A stretch of 64,000 nt of DNA from Malania oleifera (GCF_029873635.1 NC_080422.1:11873764-11937763); one strand, 5' to 3'; shown: positions 21,701-34,942, counted from the stretch's first letter. Numbers and translations: made by a program. The notes: a model not told the origin generated them from the letters alone.

Positions 21701-22186
21701 CTCAGAGCCAACAGAAGAGTTATGCCGACAATCGCCGCAAGAATTTGGAGTTTGATGTGGGTGATCACGTATTTTTGAAGATAGCTCTGTTAAAAGGAGT
21801 TATGAGGTTTGGTAGGAAGGGTACACTTAGCCCTAGGTTTATCGGTTCATTTGAGATTTTAGAGAAAGTGGGGCCGATGGCCTATAGGCTAGCTTTGCCA
21901 CCTACACTATCTAGGATGCACGACGTTCCACGTATCTATGTTGAGGAAATACGTTCTAGATCCTTCTCATATTATCATCTATGGTGAGTTAGAGCTCAGT
22001 GATTCACTAGTCTATGAGGAGGTACCAGTGCAGATTCTGGAAAAAAAGGAACAAAAACTACGTAATAAGAAGATTCCTCTAGTAAAGGTTCTATGGAGGA
22101 ATCATGTAGTAGAAGAGGCTTCTTGGGAACTCGGGGAGCAGATCAGACAAAAATACCCGCAACTGTTCCAGGAAGATCAGATGTAA
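18761..22186 (+). pseudogene. Tekay-1 pol pseudogene (PR, RT, RNase H, INT, chromodomain)
   Basis: In order: protease near 18800-19110 with the active-site triplet reading DSS instead of DSG (18843); RT at about 19470-20100, where the catalytic motif reads FIND (19845-19856) instead of FIDD, so one metal-binding aspartate is lost; RNase H (20250-20630, with IYSDTS, HDLELA and FSDHKSL); integrase with an HHCC finger (about 20930-21065) and core ([17 protein letters not shown]); and a C-terminal chromodomain at about 22010-22180 (YEEVPVQIL, VKVLWRNH, EASWE). The chromodomain marks it as a chromovirus, which tends to target heterochromatin. Stops at 19197, 19452, 20226, 20634 and 21000 and at least two frameshifts disable it. 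Confidence 0.88.
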
Positions 22187-22426
22187 TTAAGAAATGTGAG
22201 TAATATGTAATGTTTCTTTTGCAGGTACATGTAATATTCTAGTAGTAAGAGGTATTTTAGTTTTAAGGGAAAATTTTCTTTTGTATGTGTAATCTCTCAA
22301 GACTTGAAATGTAATCACGGTATTCCTCCGCCATAAGTAAGGGTAAGTAATAAAATAAGTAGACCATTTTGCCTACTAAGGGATGATAAATTACGTGAAT
22401 AGAAAATTTCAAGGACGAAATTTTAT

Positions 22427-22439
22427 AAGGAGGGGAAAA
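22427..22439 (+). other. Tekay-1 polypurine tract
   Basis: AAGGAGGGGAAAA lies directly before the 3' LTR start at 22440. It primes plus-strand DNA synthesis in LTR retrotransposons. The same block (reversed) adjoins the Tekay-2 3' LTR. Confidence 0.85.
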
Positions 22440-24005
22440 TGTGATGACCTGGCAAATAATAGTATTTAAATAATGATTAAGAGGGTGAAAAATGGAGACA
22501 ATAACAGAAGGAGGAAGTCGATTTCGTCGACGAACGCGAATGCACTTTGGAAGGAATAACCGAGAGAAGTTATCAGGGTCTCATCGATGAACACAGGGGA
22601 TTCGTCGACGAGGGTATAAGAGGATCTCGTCGACGAAGACAAGATTCGTCGACAAGGAAATACCGAGAGAGGTTTTGAGCAGACTGAATTTCGTTGACAA
22701 GGAGTAGCTTTCGTCGACGAAATTATTGAAGGACTTGTCGACGAGATGACGTGACTCGTCGACGAATCTAGTCTTATAAATATCAAAAACCCGGATTTAA
22801 ACGTAAAAAATTAGCAAAATTTCACTCTCTCTCTCTCTCTCTCTCTCTCCATTCGGTTTCTCTCTCTTCTCTCTTTGATTTCGGGCCGAATTTTCGCCTG
22901 TTCGACGATCTGAAACCACCACGACGCTCTTGGGGAAGTTCTCTCCGAATCCGTTGGAGTGGATCGTTGGTAAAAGCAAGTTGGAAATCATCCCTAAGTT
23001 GAGGTAAGACTTTTTAAGCCAAATTTGGTCTTACGGTAGTTATAGGAAATGATATACACGTGAAAATACTGAAGTTTAATACTGAGAGTTTTCATTTTCA
23101 GGGTATTGATTAGGAAATCCTACGGGTGTGAGACCAGAGTTTAAAGGGGCTTTTCTCAGTTGTCAAGTAAGAGAATAAACTAAAGCAGTTATTTTTCATG
23201 CAAATTATTATTATGTATAAGTAATTTTACTTTCATAAAAGCATGTATTATATCTGTATATTACGAAGGAAATTGTACATTTGGGAAAAATACTGCTAAT
23301 ATGTTGAAATGAATCTGTATGTATGAGATGTCAAAAACTATGATTTTAGAATACAATGTATGGTTTTATACAGCAAATGTGTGGCATGAATATTATTTTA
23401 CAAGGAAAATATCATGATATGGCAATGATATGAATGAAAAATATTTTGAGAAATTATGAAAGAATACAGTACATTATGATGTTGAAAGTACATGATAAAT
23501 TGATTATTTTCAGAATGATATACATATATGAAATGATTTCGGCGCGAGGTCGTATTTATGTATGATTTCGGCGCGAGGCCGTATTTATGAAACGATCGGC
23601 ACGAGGCCGTATTTATGAAATTATGAAAGATGCTATATTATTATGTACTATATGTTATCAGAACCCGGATGTTAGTTTAGTTCAGTTCAGGAGGTCGGTA
23701 CCGTAACTTACAGATCAGATATCTATGATCAGATTGGTGCTAACCACCCCAGGAGGGGGTGAGAGATGGATAGTCGATGTGGCTTTTAGTAGAGTGTGGA
23801 CATCCACCTGACAGTCCGGACCAGGGTGTGGCGGACCCATCATACTTACAGACATTTTTGACTTGGCAGTGGTCTGCCAGCCATTGTCGGGTCCCGCCTT
23901 CGGGCTGCACAACCCGTCATGGGGGGGAGTAATACTTGACATTAGCTAGTTATTCATCCTGGGTATGTTTTCAGTATTACCAATTATAACAGATGTTTTA
24001 TGTAT

Positions 24006-26536
24006 TGTAACGTCCCTCAATTTGCTAACATAAATTATCACATAATAAATAAAATGGTCAACCCGAACCCGTGGGTAGCGGGGACACCTATCAAACACAG
24101 CGGAAAACCTAACAGCAGTAAACATAAAATCTCAAACATCCAATCATAAAACATAATACCAAAGCTTTCTATAACATCAAAATACTGTTATGATATACAA
24201 CCTCCAAAAGTCAAAATAACACTAGGATTAAATAAAAAAAACTCCCGATCCTAGTTCAATGTTTACCCTTCTAGTAGGGAAGCTCAAATCACTCAATGGC
24301 GGCTCTAGCCCGCCGGTCTCACTGGGTTTCCTGAAAATCATTTAATGTTCGGGGGTGAGACACTTCTTAGTAAAGGAAAATAAATTAAATACAGCTGTGT
24401 GGCAACATAAATATTTAATACATTTATATGTATATAGTACATTTCATAATTCTATAAACATCATCATATCGTACTGGGTAAACATATATTTTCACATTTG
24501 TTAATAAATCATATCATACATAAAATCATCTGTTATAATTGTAGTACTGAAAACAAACCCAGGATGAATAGTTAGCCGGTGTCATGTATTACCCCCATGA
24601 CAGGTTGTGCAGCCCGAAGGCGGGACCCGACAATGGCTGGCCGACCACTGCCGAATCAAATATGTCTGTAAGTACGATGAACCCACCACACCCTAGTCCG
24701 GACTGCCAGGTGGACGTCCACACTCTACTGAAAGCCACATCGACTATCCATCTCCCATCCCCTCATGCGATGGTTAGCACTAATCTGACGTAGATATCTG
24801 ATCTACACATATAGCTACGGTACGGAGCCCCTAAACTGAACTAAACTAACATCTTGGTGGTGATAACATATAATACATGATCATACATATAACATCATTA
24901 CGGCCTCGTACCGAAAATATAGTAATTACGGCCTCGTGCCGAAAACATAAATACATGGCCTCGTGCCAATAACATAAATACGGTCTCGTGCCGATAACAT
25001 AAATACATGGCCTCGTGCCAATAACATAAATACGGCCTCGTGCCGATAACATAAATACATGGCCTCGCGCCAATAACATAAATACGGTCTCGTGCCGATA
25101 ACATAAATATATGGCCTCGTGCCAAAATTGTTTCAGGTATATATATTCTGAAAATACATCATTTATCACATAATCGTCAAAACCATCACAACATAACTCA
25201 TATTTTCATAATACCTGAAATCATGCTTTGTTCGTAAAATCTTTCACATCATAATACATTTCACATAAAATAATATTCATGCCACACATATGCTGTTAAA
25301 AGTTATACTTCATATTCTAAAATCGTGAACTACTTATATCTCATACATATATATACATTTTAATCATCATAGCAGTATTTTCCCAATCGTACATTTCATT
25401 CGTAATACACAATATAACATATGCTTTTCTGAAAATAAATTTACTCATAATCAATAATAATTTGTATGAAAAATTACTGCTTTAGTTTATTCCCTTACCT
25501 GACTATTAAGAAATTCGTTAGGATCCAAAATTTCACGCCCTTGGCGCCCGAAATTTAACTCTTGTAATTTACATTTTTTCTCAAATTAATTAATCTATTT
25601 CTCCAAAATAATACTCATCTAGCCTTCCTTAGGCTCCATATACCTCAAATTAACATTTAAACTATTATTTAAATCCCCACTTAATTTTTCAAATTTTGCC
25701 TGCGAGTCCCAATATTACACCCGCGGCGCTCACCCGGGTCCTAAATTCCAGAAATCCTACTTCAGTCCCAAATGCTTAATATTTTAGCATTTCTAAATTA
25801 ATGCTAATTAATTAAAAATAAGTCCCTTAATAATCGCCGCACTCCAAATTTGGAGTTTTGGCCCAACACCCTCACGAGAATTCTGTCCCACTAGACTTGT
25901 AGATAATCATCCCTAGATTCTTGTGGTGGTATCCGTTCGTCAATTGGGCTTATATTTTGCAAGAAATTAAAGAAAAAATTAAAAATGGCTTACCCCAGGG
26001 AATACGCTTACGCCGCTCCTACCACCGATCCGCTCCGGTAGAAATGATGGCAGCGGCGAATGGAGTCCAGTGGTATCTTCGAATTTTCGATCAGGTGAAA
26101 ATCCGTCACGAAATCGAGGAGAGAGGGAGAGAGAACGTGAGGAGAGAGAGAGATTACAGATTGCAGGAGGAAGAAAAAAATAAATAAATAAATAAAGAAC
26201 AAGAAGAAGAAGAAGATGATGTGGGGGGGGTGCTGCGCCAATTTCAAAATCACCTGAAGCTTCCTTAAGCTTCAGGTGATGTAATATATTTATATATATA
26301 TATATATATATATTAATATAATAATAATAATAATATATTTAATTAATATTAATAATAATATATTTTATTAATAAAATAAAAATAAATTTTAATTAATTTT
26401 TTTCCTTTTCTTTTAAATCCGATTAATTAATTAATTAATTAATTTATTTATTTATTAATTTATTTTTATTTATATATATATATATATTTTTGGAAATCAA
26501 TCCACTAATCTTTATATCTCTTTTTGGATTTTTACA
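24006..26536 (-). mobile_element. Solo LTR of a related gypsy family inside the Tekay-1 3' LTR
   Basis: A 2.53-kb segment with TG...CA termini (TGTAACGTCCC at its plus-strand left end), flanked by TGTAT/TGTAC. It lies in opposite orientation to Tekay-1. Parts of its U5 side (24050-24480), and its CGGCCTCGTGCCG motif, are recognisably related to the reverse complement of the Tekay LTR, but it lacks the TCGTCGACGA array. It contains (TA)n and other AT-rich runs at 26280-26490. No coding region. Confidence 0.78.
24899..25128 (-). repeat. Tandem array of a 26-bp motif (about 9 copies, dimeric order)
   Basis: Nine units built around GGCCTCGTGCC plus ATAACATAAATAC. Two variants alternate (GCCGATAAC and GCCAATAAC), giving a higher-order repeat of about 52 bp, present about three times. 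The surrounding Tekay LTRs have only three such units (16440-16515 and 23540-23620). Open frames across it are repeat artefacts. Confidence 0.85.
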
Positions 26537-27052
26537 TGTACGATATGATTTATTAGCAAATATGAAAGTATATGATCATTCAGTACGATATGATGAATGT
26601 TTATAGAAATATGAAATGTACTGTATATGTATAATTGCCTTAAATGTTCATGTTGCCACACAACTGTATTTAGTTTATTTTCCTTTACTGAGAAGTGTCT
26701 CACCCCCGAACTTAATTAATTTTTCAGGAAACCCTGAGAGACCGGCGGGTTGTGGCCGCCATTGAGCTATTGAGTTACCCCACTAGGAGGGTAAGATTCT
26801 GATCTAGGATTAGGAGATTTTGTTTATATGATCCTAGGATTAATTTGATTTTGGAGATTGTATATAAATACAGTATATTGATGATGTAGTAAACTCTGGT
26901 ATTATGTTTTATGATTGAATGATTGAGATTTTACACTTACTGCTGCTTAGGTTTCCGCTGTGATTGATAGGTATTCTCGCTACCTATGGGCTCAGGTTGA
27001 TTTTTCTATTTAATATATTTCATTTTATGTTAAAATTTTTGAGGTCGTTACA

Positions 27053-27580
27053 ACTTCGTTCTCTCCCGCCATCACACTCACCATTTGCAACAACGCACGT
27101 CCTCACCCTCATAGCTTAAGAACCTTAACAATAGCTGTGAACTAAGCACGGCCACCCTCGCTACCAAACTTCGGCAACCGCACCTCCATCGGAAACCACC
27201 CTCCAACTCTAGTAGTCTCCCACATCGCCACGCAGGCAAGCTGCTGCCCACACCGCTGCGCCCAGTCATAATCACCGTCACCACCTTCCACCCCGTTGCC
27301 GTAGCCACCTCACGACTAATCTTCAGCTCCTGCAAACTTAGCCACGACCCATCAACAATAGCAACTCCGGCGATCTTCCATCCGACATCACCAATATGAC
27401 AACCTTTTCCAACCCCGTTCGCCAACATCCCCTTGTCGTGAGTTCCCTGGTAAACTCCTCTCCACATGCACCCACACACACACACACATACATACTCACA
27501 CAGAGCATGCACAGGTATATATATATAGATATGTATATGTATATATATTTATTCATTTTGGTTTTATTTGAGTTTCAAAA

Positions 27581-27661
<81 letters not shown>

Positions 27662-27812
27662 CTAATGTTAAATTATTTATTTTTTTATTGCAGGATTTTT
27701 TTCCTCTTCTTTTGTAATAATGTATATTCAAGTAGTATGTATACATCTAACCTCAAATTTTTTTTTGCAGGGTTTTCTTTCTTTTTATAATAATATTTAT
27801 TAAGGTTATATA

Positions 27813-27854
<42 letters not shown>

Positions 27855-27906
27855 ACGTCAAGTCATTGTAGGAGTTTTTTTTTTAGAATAATATTTATTT
27901 ATGTGC

Positions 27907-27940
<34 letters not shown>

Positions 27941-28425
27941 TATCTGACGTCAATTTATTTTTTTTATTGCAAGTTTTTTTCTTCTTTCTGTGAAAATATT
28001 TATTTAGGTTTTTATTTTTAGGGTATTGACTATGCATGTTAAATAATGAATATATATTAGGATACAATATTTAACAGTAGATGTTGAGTAAGTATTATTC
28101 ATATTTATGGTTATATTTATTCAGGGTGTTTGTTATTACGACATATGTTTAATGTTTAACGTTTATATGTTTAGGGATGTGTACTAATTTTGGTGACCAT
28201 ACTGAATAAGTATATATTATTTTTAGAAATAACTCGTTTCCATAACTTCACAACTTCCTTGTCCTCTCATTGGTTTCCATATTTTAACCCTAAGTTCGAT
28301 TTGTTTCCTTAGTTAATGGTTTACAAATGTGTGTATTGTACATATCCTTAATTGTATATTAATATTAAAGGTAACTATTATATTATTGAAACATGTATAT
28401 TATCTTTATTACTATTATTAATAAT

Positions 28426-28464
<39 letters not shown>

Positions 28465-29190
28465 TATTACGTTTATTATTATTAATATTATTATTATTGT
28501 TACTATTATTATTATTATTATTATTTATTGTTATTATTATATTTGTCATTATTATTAATATTATTATTACTAATATTATCATTATCACTATTATCATTAT
28601 TATTATTATTACTATTATTAGTTATTATCATTACTATTATTATTCATTTTTTGAAGTATATGTATATTCAATTGCGTTATTTTTCGTATTTGTATTAATT
28701 TGTTATTAGTTTAGTATTATGATATTTTTGTTATTAAATATTCTCAATTTTTTTTCCTATGATTGCAATAAAATGGGTATAAGCTTTTTTAAACTTCACG
28801 TACCTCAGTTATGAGGGAATATATATATATAATGTATATATTTTGTATTATTTATTTATTTATTTTGCATGTGCATTTCACAAATTCGTAAAAGGGAGTA
28901 ATTTTAAAGATTTATTAAATTGGATCAGTGAGTTAATTTTTAATTAGTTAGGTACCGTTCATAAGAATGGGTGTGTAAGAGGTGCTAATACCTTCCTCCT
29001 CACGTAACTGAACTCACGACTCCTGCTTTGGTAATGCAGACTGATTCTACCCTTAATTGGGTAGTAATCAAGTGTTTTAACCACACTAAAATGTTAGTGA
29101 TGACTCCAATATTCCTGTTTTTCCCGAAAATTTAAACCACAATTTTTATCTCGCCACCCAGGGGCACCCGCGCTCTGGGACGTCGCGACA
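27053..29190 (+). repeat. Element E 5' LTR, second part
   Basis: Continuation of the LTR after Tekay-1; it matches 48108-49495 plus 51526-51755. It holds (TA)n runs (27585-27638, 27818-27850, 27906-27935) and a long ATT array (28425-28650). The end is CGTCGCGACA (29181-29190) next to the primer-binding site. Minus-strand open frames at 27078-27512 are shadowed by the LTR and are not taken as genes. Confidence 0.8.
28425..28650. repeat. Imperfect (ATT)n array in the E 5' LTR
   Basis: Long runs of ATT/TAT trinucleotides with occasional C or G. At 28575-28600 the sequence shows the uninterrupted form of the site that LTR c occupies in the 3' LTR copy (49491-51525). Confidence 0.85.
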
Positions 29191-29192
29191 GC

Positions 29193-29212
29193 TTGGCTAC
29201 TCCGCTGAGGAT
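29193..29212 (+). other. Element E primer-binding site region
   Basis: TTGGCTACTCCGCTGAGGAT starts two bases after the LTR end CGTCGCGACA. This LTR end followed by TTGGCxACTCC is a pattern I know from plant Tat/Ogre-type elements. The priming tRNA is not assigned. Confidence 0.6.
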
Positions 29213-29399
29213 GTTTGAGAGTCGAGCCAATAATTAATTAAGAATTGTCCCAATTTAAATTTATTAAGTCTTTTAATTATTCCACTTTATTTTGTAAATA
29301 AAATACTCCCATATTTGAATAAAATGGTTTGTAAAAATTATAACACGTTCGGACTTAGTAAAGACATATGTTTCCATAGTCGTAAATATCCTTGAATTA

Positions 29400-29830
29400 A
29401 TATTCATAAATATCCTTGAGTAATGTTCCCAAATAGGTAGATGTCCTTGATTAATGAGAATATTTAGTGCCCATATATGTAGATATCATTGATTAATATG
29501 AATTTTTAGTTCCCATATATGTAGGTATCCTCGATTAATGAGAATATTTAGTTCCCATATAGGTAGATATTCTTGATTAATATAAATATTTAGTTCCCAT
29601 ATAGGTAGATATCCTTGATTAATGAGAATATCTAGTTCCCATATAGGTAGATATTCTTGATTAATGTAAATATTTAGTCCCCATATATGTAGATATTCGT
29701 GATTAATGTGAATATTTAGTTCCCATAGATGTAGATAGCCTTGATTAATGTGAATATTTAGTCCCCATATATGTGAATATCCTTGATTCAATGTGAATAT
29801 TTGTTACTATGTTTGAAAATATTATGGATT
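29400..29830. repeat. 42-bp tandem repeat in the 5' leader of element E (about 10 copies)
   Basis: Units of 42 bases such as TTCCCATATAGGTAGATAT plus CCTTGATTAATGAGAATATTTAG repeat with moderate divergence. Because 42 is a multiple of three, one minus-strand frame (29791-29486) stays open with a 14-residue period; this is not evidence of a gene. Confidence 0.85.
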
Positions 29831-31246
29831 TAATGTGAACATTTAGTTGCCCTATTTAATACCCTTGATTTAAATAATTGTTGTCAGTGTTGTTTGAATA
29901 AGCATGTGATTAATTGTGAATAAGCATATGACATGCATGTGGGGTAGCAGGATTTGGCTAAGTTGGGATTCACACACTTTCACACGCCTTCTACCTGGGC
30001 TTTCCTTGTTAAGATTAGATAGGAGTGTAATAGTGTCAGTCCCTTCGTGATAGAGTTTGATGAGACCTGCAAACCACTCCGCTCAGTACGGGCTTTATCC
30101 GGACCCCTATTGGGGAGGATTGAAGTTCAATCAAGGGACCTTGTCATAAATAAGAAATAGAGCCTAGCCACACATAACTATCCAGAATCGCTTGCCTAGG
30201 ATATAGCCCTAAAGAACCCTATATATACAATCCTACCTCGGGTCGGGACAAGAGCCACATCATCCTCCACATACTGTCATTTGTATATATGTTTTGAAAT
30301 ACTTTGTGGTATGTCATGCATTTTGCATCCATATTAGGCATCCATATCACTTATCCGATATTCTGGGAAAGTTTAATTTGATAATGGAAGATTCACATTT
30401 AACCACCAAATATACCTCGTACCCAAAAATGGAAAATGAGATCTAGCCCTAATCTGTGATAGAAGAACTACCCTGGTATATGCTTGTAGGTTTTCCCTAG
30501 AAGAATTGAGCCCACTAGCCCATACCACAGACCCCCAAAGCCCAATAGCGAGACCTAGGCCTACTCTTTAAAAAATAAAGTACTTCGCCTAATCATTTTA
30601 AAATATGGGTCGATCCAAACCTTTTCAAATAACTCAGGCCCAAGTCTTTAAAAAAAAAAAAAAAAAAAAAACCGGCGGCCAACCTTTTTCTAATCAAACA
30701 ACCGGACCTAGGCTCAATTTTCAAAAAGTCAAACCCAAATTTCAAAACCCAAGCCTGAACCCATTTTTAAATAAAAATCAATCCCGACTCCTTTTAAACA
30801 AACCAAACTATATGAGCCATCACTAGAGAAGTGAATAATTAAAGAAAGAACTGATTACTCAGCAGATAAGTCAACTTTTCGAGGGTCATCAGAGAAAGTA
30901 AATGTCCATCAGAGTTGGTTTAATTTTGAAGTCTTTCATTAGTTGATAAGACTTTTCTCAGAATTCTGGCAAAGTGGTTGTTTGGGTTGCATTGCGCTCA
31001 TGCATTCATGCATAATTTCACGCATAGTCATGCATGATAGGCTGCATGCAAGTTCATATCTCTGTTTGTATGTCTGATTACACTAGTTACATCCATGCAT
31101 AAACACCTATCGCATCCCATGATCATGCATTAAACATTCATGCATTCCATAATAATGCATTCATGGTTCTAAAAAAGGAAGTTTGATCCGTAGCTCTCTT
31201 AAGGAAAGAAGCCGCCTAAGTAATCAAAAGCAATATTGAGACCACT
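29831..31246. other. Element E untranslated leader upstream of gag
   Basis: No gene is seen. It includes an A run at 30651-30670 and repeated CATGCAT motifs (31000-31160). A long leader between primer site and gag is usual in Tat/Ogre elements. Confidence 0.6.
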
Positions 31247-32725
31247 ATGTACCCATACAACACCAGGCAAAAGGCAAGAGAAATGAGTAAACAACTGAAA
31301 AACAGAGTTATGGGTCTGGAACAGGGACAAAAGGAAATAAACGATAAAATAAGTAAGGTTCTAGAGCTGTTAATGAACAAAGGAAAAGCAGTGCAGGTTG
31401 ATCCTGAGACAGATGCAGACCCCACTCATCCTCTAGGGTTCACCTCAGATCATGGACAAACATCAGCTCCACCACCTGTCATCATGGAGGGTTCAATGCC
31501 AAATATCTCTCCATTTATCCCTACTGTGCCAGCACAGGGGTTCCTAGTGGTAGGAACACCCCAGGTAGTAGCTTCTGATATGGGGATGAACAGATCTGAA
31601 GTTGAGCGTCGTTGTGACGTGCTGGAGGAACACTTGAGAGCCATTGAAGGATCTAATATGTTCGACTCCGTTAATCCTAATGACCTTTTCCTGGTGCCGA
31701 GGGTCACTTTGCTGCCAAAATTCAAGATGTCGGACTTTGAAAAGTTTGACGGAACTTGGTATCCTAGAACCCACTTTGTGATGTACTATCAAGCGATGAT
31801 AGCTTACTCAAATGACAAAAAGCTAATGATGCACTACTTTCAAAAAAGTTTGACCGAGTTTGCTATACGTTGGTACATTCAGCAAGATAAGGCCTAGATC
31901 CGCACTTGGAAGGACTTGGCCAACACCTTTGTTACTCACTACCGCCATGTGACGGAGATGGCACCTGACCAAATGACTTTATAAGAAATGGAGAAGAAAT
32001 CCACAGAAACGTTTAGAGAATATGCTTATAAGTGGAGGGATATGGCGATCTAGGTGGAACCCCTGGTAAGTGAGAGGTCATTTCTTTGTTCGTGAGCACA
32101 CTAAAAGACCCTACCGCATGCATCTTTGGGGAGAAACTTCCCACAATTTCATTTATATTGTGGTTGCAGGAGGGAGAATTGAAGTCAACATCAAGGCGGG
32201 TCTAGTTACGGATGGTGGAAACGAGGCCGGTTCGGGCAAGAAATAGACCAATAGGAAGAAGGAGGAGGAGGCACAAATGATCCAGGGCAGTTTAATTGGA
32301 AGAATTAGTACACAAGAGGTGGGAACCAATGGCTAAAGAGAAACTTTGTTGTTGAACCTTCGGTAAATCAAACAGTGCATACGAGCATGAGACCCCAATT
32401 CATGGCTCCTAGGCTCATGCCAACCCCTCAGAATCAACAAGCATGAGACAAGAACGTATCTAGAAACTTCCGAAGGGTGGACTCCATTCCCATGACATAT
32501 GCCGAATTATTTTCTCAGCTATGGGAAAGAGGAATGGTATCTGCAATCCATGGAATGCCCATTACGAACCCTCCTCCGCAGTGGTATGATCCTGAGGCCC
32601 ATTGTGAGTACCATGCTAACTCTCCCGGCTATACTATTGACCGATGTTGGGCCTTTAAGCATAAAGTGCAATCATTAAGAGATGCGGGATGGTTAGCTTT
32701 TGACGACAAACAACCAGAAGTCTAG
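31247..32725 (+). pseudogene. Element E gag pseudogene (Tat/Ogre type)
   Basis: It opens at 31247 with MYPYNTRQKAREMSKQ and a coiled-coil-like N-terminal part (residues about 10-50). The capsid region follows (KFDGTWYPRTHF, MMHYFQKSLTEFA, RWYIQQDKA; then TWKDLANTFVTHYRH, TETFREYAYKWRD). A C-terminal zinc-binding stretch with CEYHANSPGYTIDRCWAFKH lies at about 32600-32660. These blocks are typical of Tat/Ogre gag. Stops at 31895-31897, near 31981 and near 32052, and a frame change before 32477, break it. The pol that should follow is missing. What remains downstream is Tekay-2 and non-coding sequence. Confidence 0.8.
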
Positions 32726-32799
32726 GGGAATCCTCTACCCAATCACGGGGAAGGAAGTGGTTAACATATCTGGAAGATTCTTGAATCAATGGTTTTACT

Positions 32800-32823
32800 T
32801 GTAACATCCTCAAAATTCTTACC

Positions 32824-32865
<42 letters not shown>

Positions 32866-34187
32866 ATCTACATCCATACCTAAGCAGAGGAAACAAAAAT
32901 CATATAACCATTTATATATATGCTATACAATACCAGAACCCAGTGTATACATGCCATAACCATACAAAATAAAACCCCCCAGCATCAACTACCTCAAAAA
33001 TACAAAACTATACCAAAAACTCACCCTATAACCAGGGTAATCAAAATACTCTCTATCCGCGAGCCTGATTTGCTCGCCCAACTATCTCACCTGAAAAATG
33101 GTAATGTAATGGGGTGAGTCAACGCTCAGTAAGTGGAAATATGCTATTACTAGTGTGTGACGACCAAGTCATAAAATTATAATAATAGTATTTGAAAACT
33201 GTAGAATCTAGCAATTCTGTACAATACATGTATAATAATTTAAAACATTTGTATCATTTGAACTTTCTATCATTCATAGTGATACATCATACTATATACA
33301 ACAAAAGCTGTAAAGTTGTATGCATATACATAACTGTGTTCTTTCCTTGGGACTCTATATGTCATGATTTGACCCCTCATGACAGGGTTGTGCGGCCCGT
33401 AGGCGGGACTTAACCTGGTCGGCCCTCCAGGTAAGTCACTATACTCTACACTACCTAAGCCTGGTCAAACTGCATACTCTCTTAGGCGCGGGACTGGCTA
33501 CCTCAGTCCGGCCAAACTGCATACTCTCCTAGGCGCAAGACTGGCTGCTACCTCATCAAATCGATCCCCTCAACCCAACGAATTGGGGAACTGTATACTC
33601 TCCGAGCACGGCCGACGGTACCCACATACTATTTGAGATATGTGGTTGCACTCTATCTGTATCTAGCAATGGTACCGTGCTCTGTAATCTATATTTGTAC
33701 TGTATCTGTCTGTAATTTTTCCACAGGGATCTGATACTATATATATACATACTATACTCTTTATACTGTTTTCATTATATTTCCAAAATAACCATAACAC
33801 TATATTGCTATACTGTACTGTAATATTTGTAGCATCTTGATGCTATAATGTGTAATCTATCTGTACTTTCTTTCTATATAATCTGTCTGTAATCTTTCTT
33901 TCTATATAATCTGAGTGTTATGGCATTTAGGAAAACACAACTTTCTATATATACTGAATATACTATTCTGAATAAATATCTGTATACTGATATATATATA
34001 TATATATATATGTTTGTGTAATCATCTGAATAAAACTGTATATGTATACAAATTATGTCTGTATAAAATCTACAATTATCTAACTATATCTGTATAACTT
34101 GAAATACTAAAAAACTGCATATCAATATCATGTACTCAGGCCACACATACTTTGAAAATTCACATTCTATATAATATTTGGCATACA

Positions 34188-34231
<44 letters not shown>

Positions 34232-34923
34232 GATAACATAAATAAGTTCCTAGTATAGCATATTTTCCTTATCTTTGAAAAGCTCCTACTATACTTTAGC
34301 CCGATACCCGCAGGGCTCTCCACTCAACACCCTGAAAACTACATCATCCAGAACAAAATATCAGTATTTTCTTACCTACAACATTTCTCATTACTGAGGG
34401 AAAGACAAATACTGAATAAAATGTCTTACCTTGAGATTGGGATGAAATCCAAACCAACTTTTCCAACAATCAGCTCCGGCAGACTTGCAAAGAACTTCGC
34501 TAGGAGTGTCGTGGTAACCTCAGATCTTTGATCCAGCAAGAAACGGACCCGAAAACGAACAGAGAAGCGGGAGAGACCATATGAGAGAGAGAGAGAGAGA
34601 GAGGAGAGAGAGGAGAGAGAGAGGAGCACTGAAATTGGATAAAATCCGAGTTTTTCACTATTTATAGGGCCAAATTCGTCGACGAGACACGTCACCCCGT
34701 CAACGAGTCCTTTAGTAATTTCGTCAACGAACCTTACCCCCTCGCTGATGAAATTCAGACTGCCCAAAAACCCCTCTCGGTATCTTCTTATCGACGAAAC
34801 TTGTCTTCGTCGACGAGGTCCTCTTATGCCTTCGTCGACAAATTCCCTGTGTTCGTCGACGAAGCCCCTTGAAATTCTCTTCTTTTTAATTATTCAAATA
34901 ATATTATTATTCAGGTTGTTACA
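32800..34923 (-). repeat. Tekay-2 3' LTR
   Basis: A 2124-base LTR with (TA)n tracts at 32828-32857, 33990-34010 and 34190-34222. On the minus strand the TCGTCGACGA-type array lies at 34865-34675, directly before a CTATAAATA TATA box near 34670-34662, then a GA/CT tract at 34580-34622. The region 33360-33660 carries repeated GGCCAAACTGCATACTCTC blocks. Confidence 0.86.
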
Positions 34924-34942
34924 TTCTCCCCTCCTTATAAAA
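34924..34942 (-). other. Tekay-2 polypurine tract
   Basis: On the minus strand TTATAAGGAGGGGAGAA lies directly before the 3' LTR start, nearly identical to the Tekay-1 tract. Confidence 0.85.

Larger units (their letters stand above)
15335..27052 (+). mobile_element. Tekay-1: Ty3/gypsy chromovirus (Tekay/Del-like) with both LTRs
   Basis: The LTRs start TGTGATGACC and end GTCGTTACA. The 5' LTR (15335-17416) is 2082 bases. The 3' LTR is about 2077 bases once the 2.5-kb solo LTR inside it is removed. Primer-binding site, gag, protease, RT, RNase H, integrase, chromodomain and polypurine tract follow in the order expected of chromoviruses. Flanks read GCTCC (15330-15334) and ACTTC (27053-27057), which differ only by transitions. 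The 3' LTR of E shows the uninterrupted site at 48108-48120. All frames are broken. Confidence 0.88.
22440..27052 (+). repeat. Tekay-1 3' LTR, split by a solo LTR
   Basis: Bases 22440-24005 and 26542-27052 together match the 5' LTR from end to end with many small differences. The palindrome array is at 22510-22770 and the TATA at about 22774. The interruption is at a TGTAC site whose two copies read TGTAT (24001-24005) and TGTAC (26537-26541). Confidence 0.86.

Noticed and set aside
24846-25169. Minus-strand open frames of 75-107 codons with a repeated YVIGTRP/LCYWHE pattern
   Set aside because: They lie on the 26-bp tandem array inside a solo LTR; the protein repeat only mirrors the DNA repeat.
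27078-27512. A 144-codon minus-strand frame with a counterpart at 48180-48518
   Set aside because: Both lie in the two LTR copies of element E, so similarity is expected from duplication alone; no known domain, and the frames differ in length and ends.
28352-28709. Hydrophobic open frames (Leu/Ile-rich) resembling membrane peptides
   Set aside because: Direct translation of the ATT microsatellite.
29486-29791. A 101-codon minus-strand frame with 14-residue repeats (YLPIWELNI)
   Set aside because: Generated by the 42-bp tandem repeat in the leader of element E; no start context or other gene sign.
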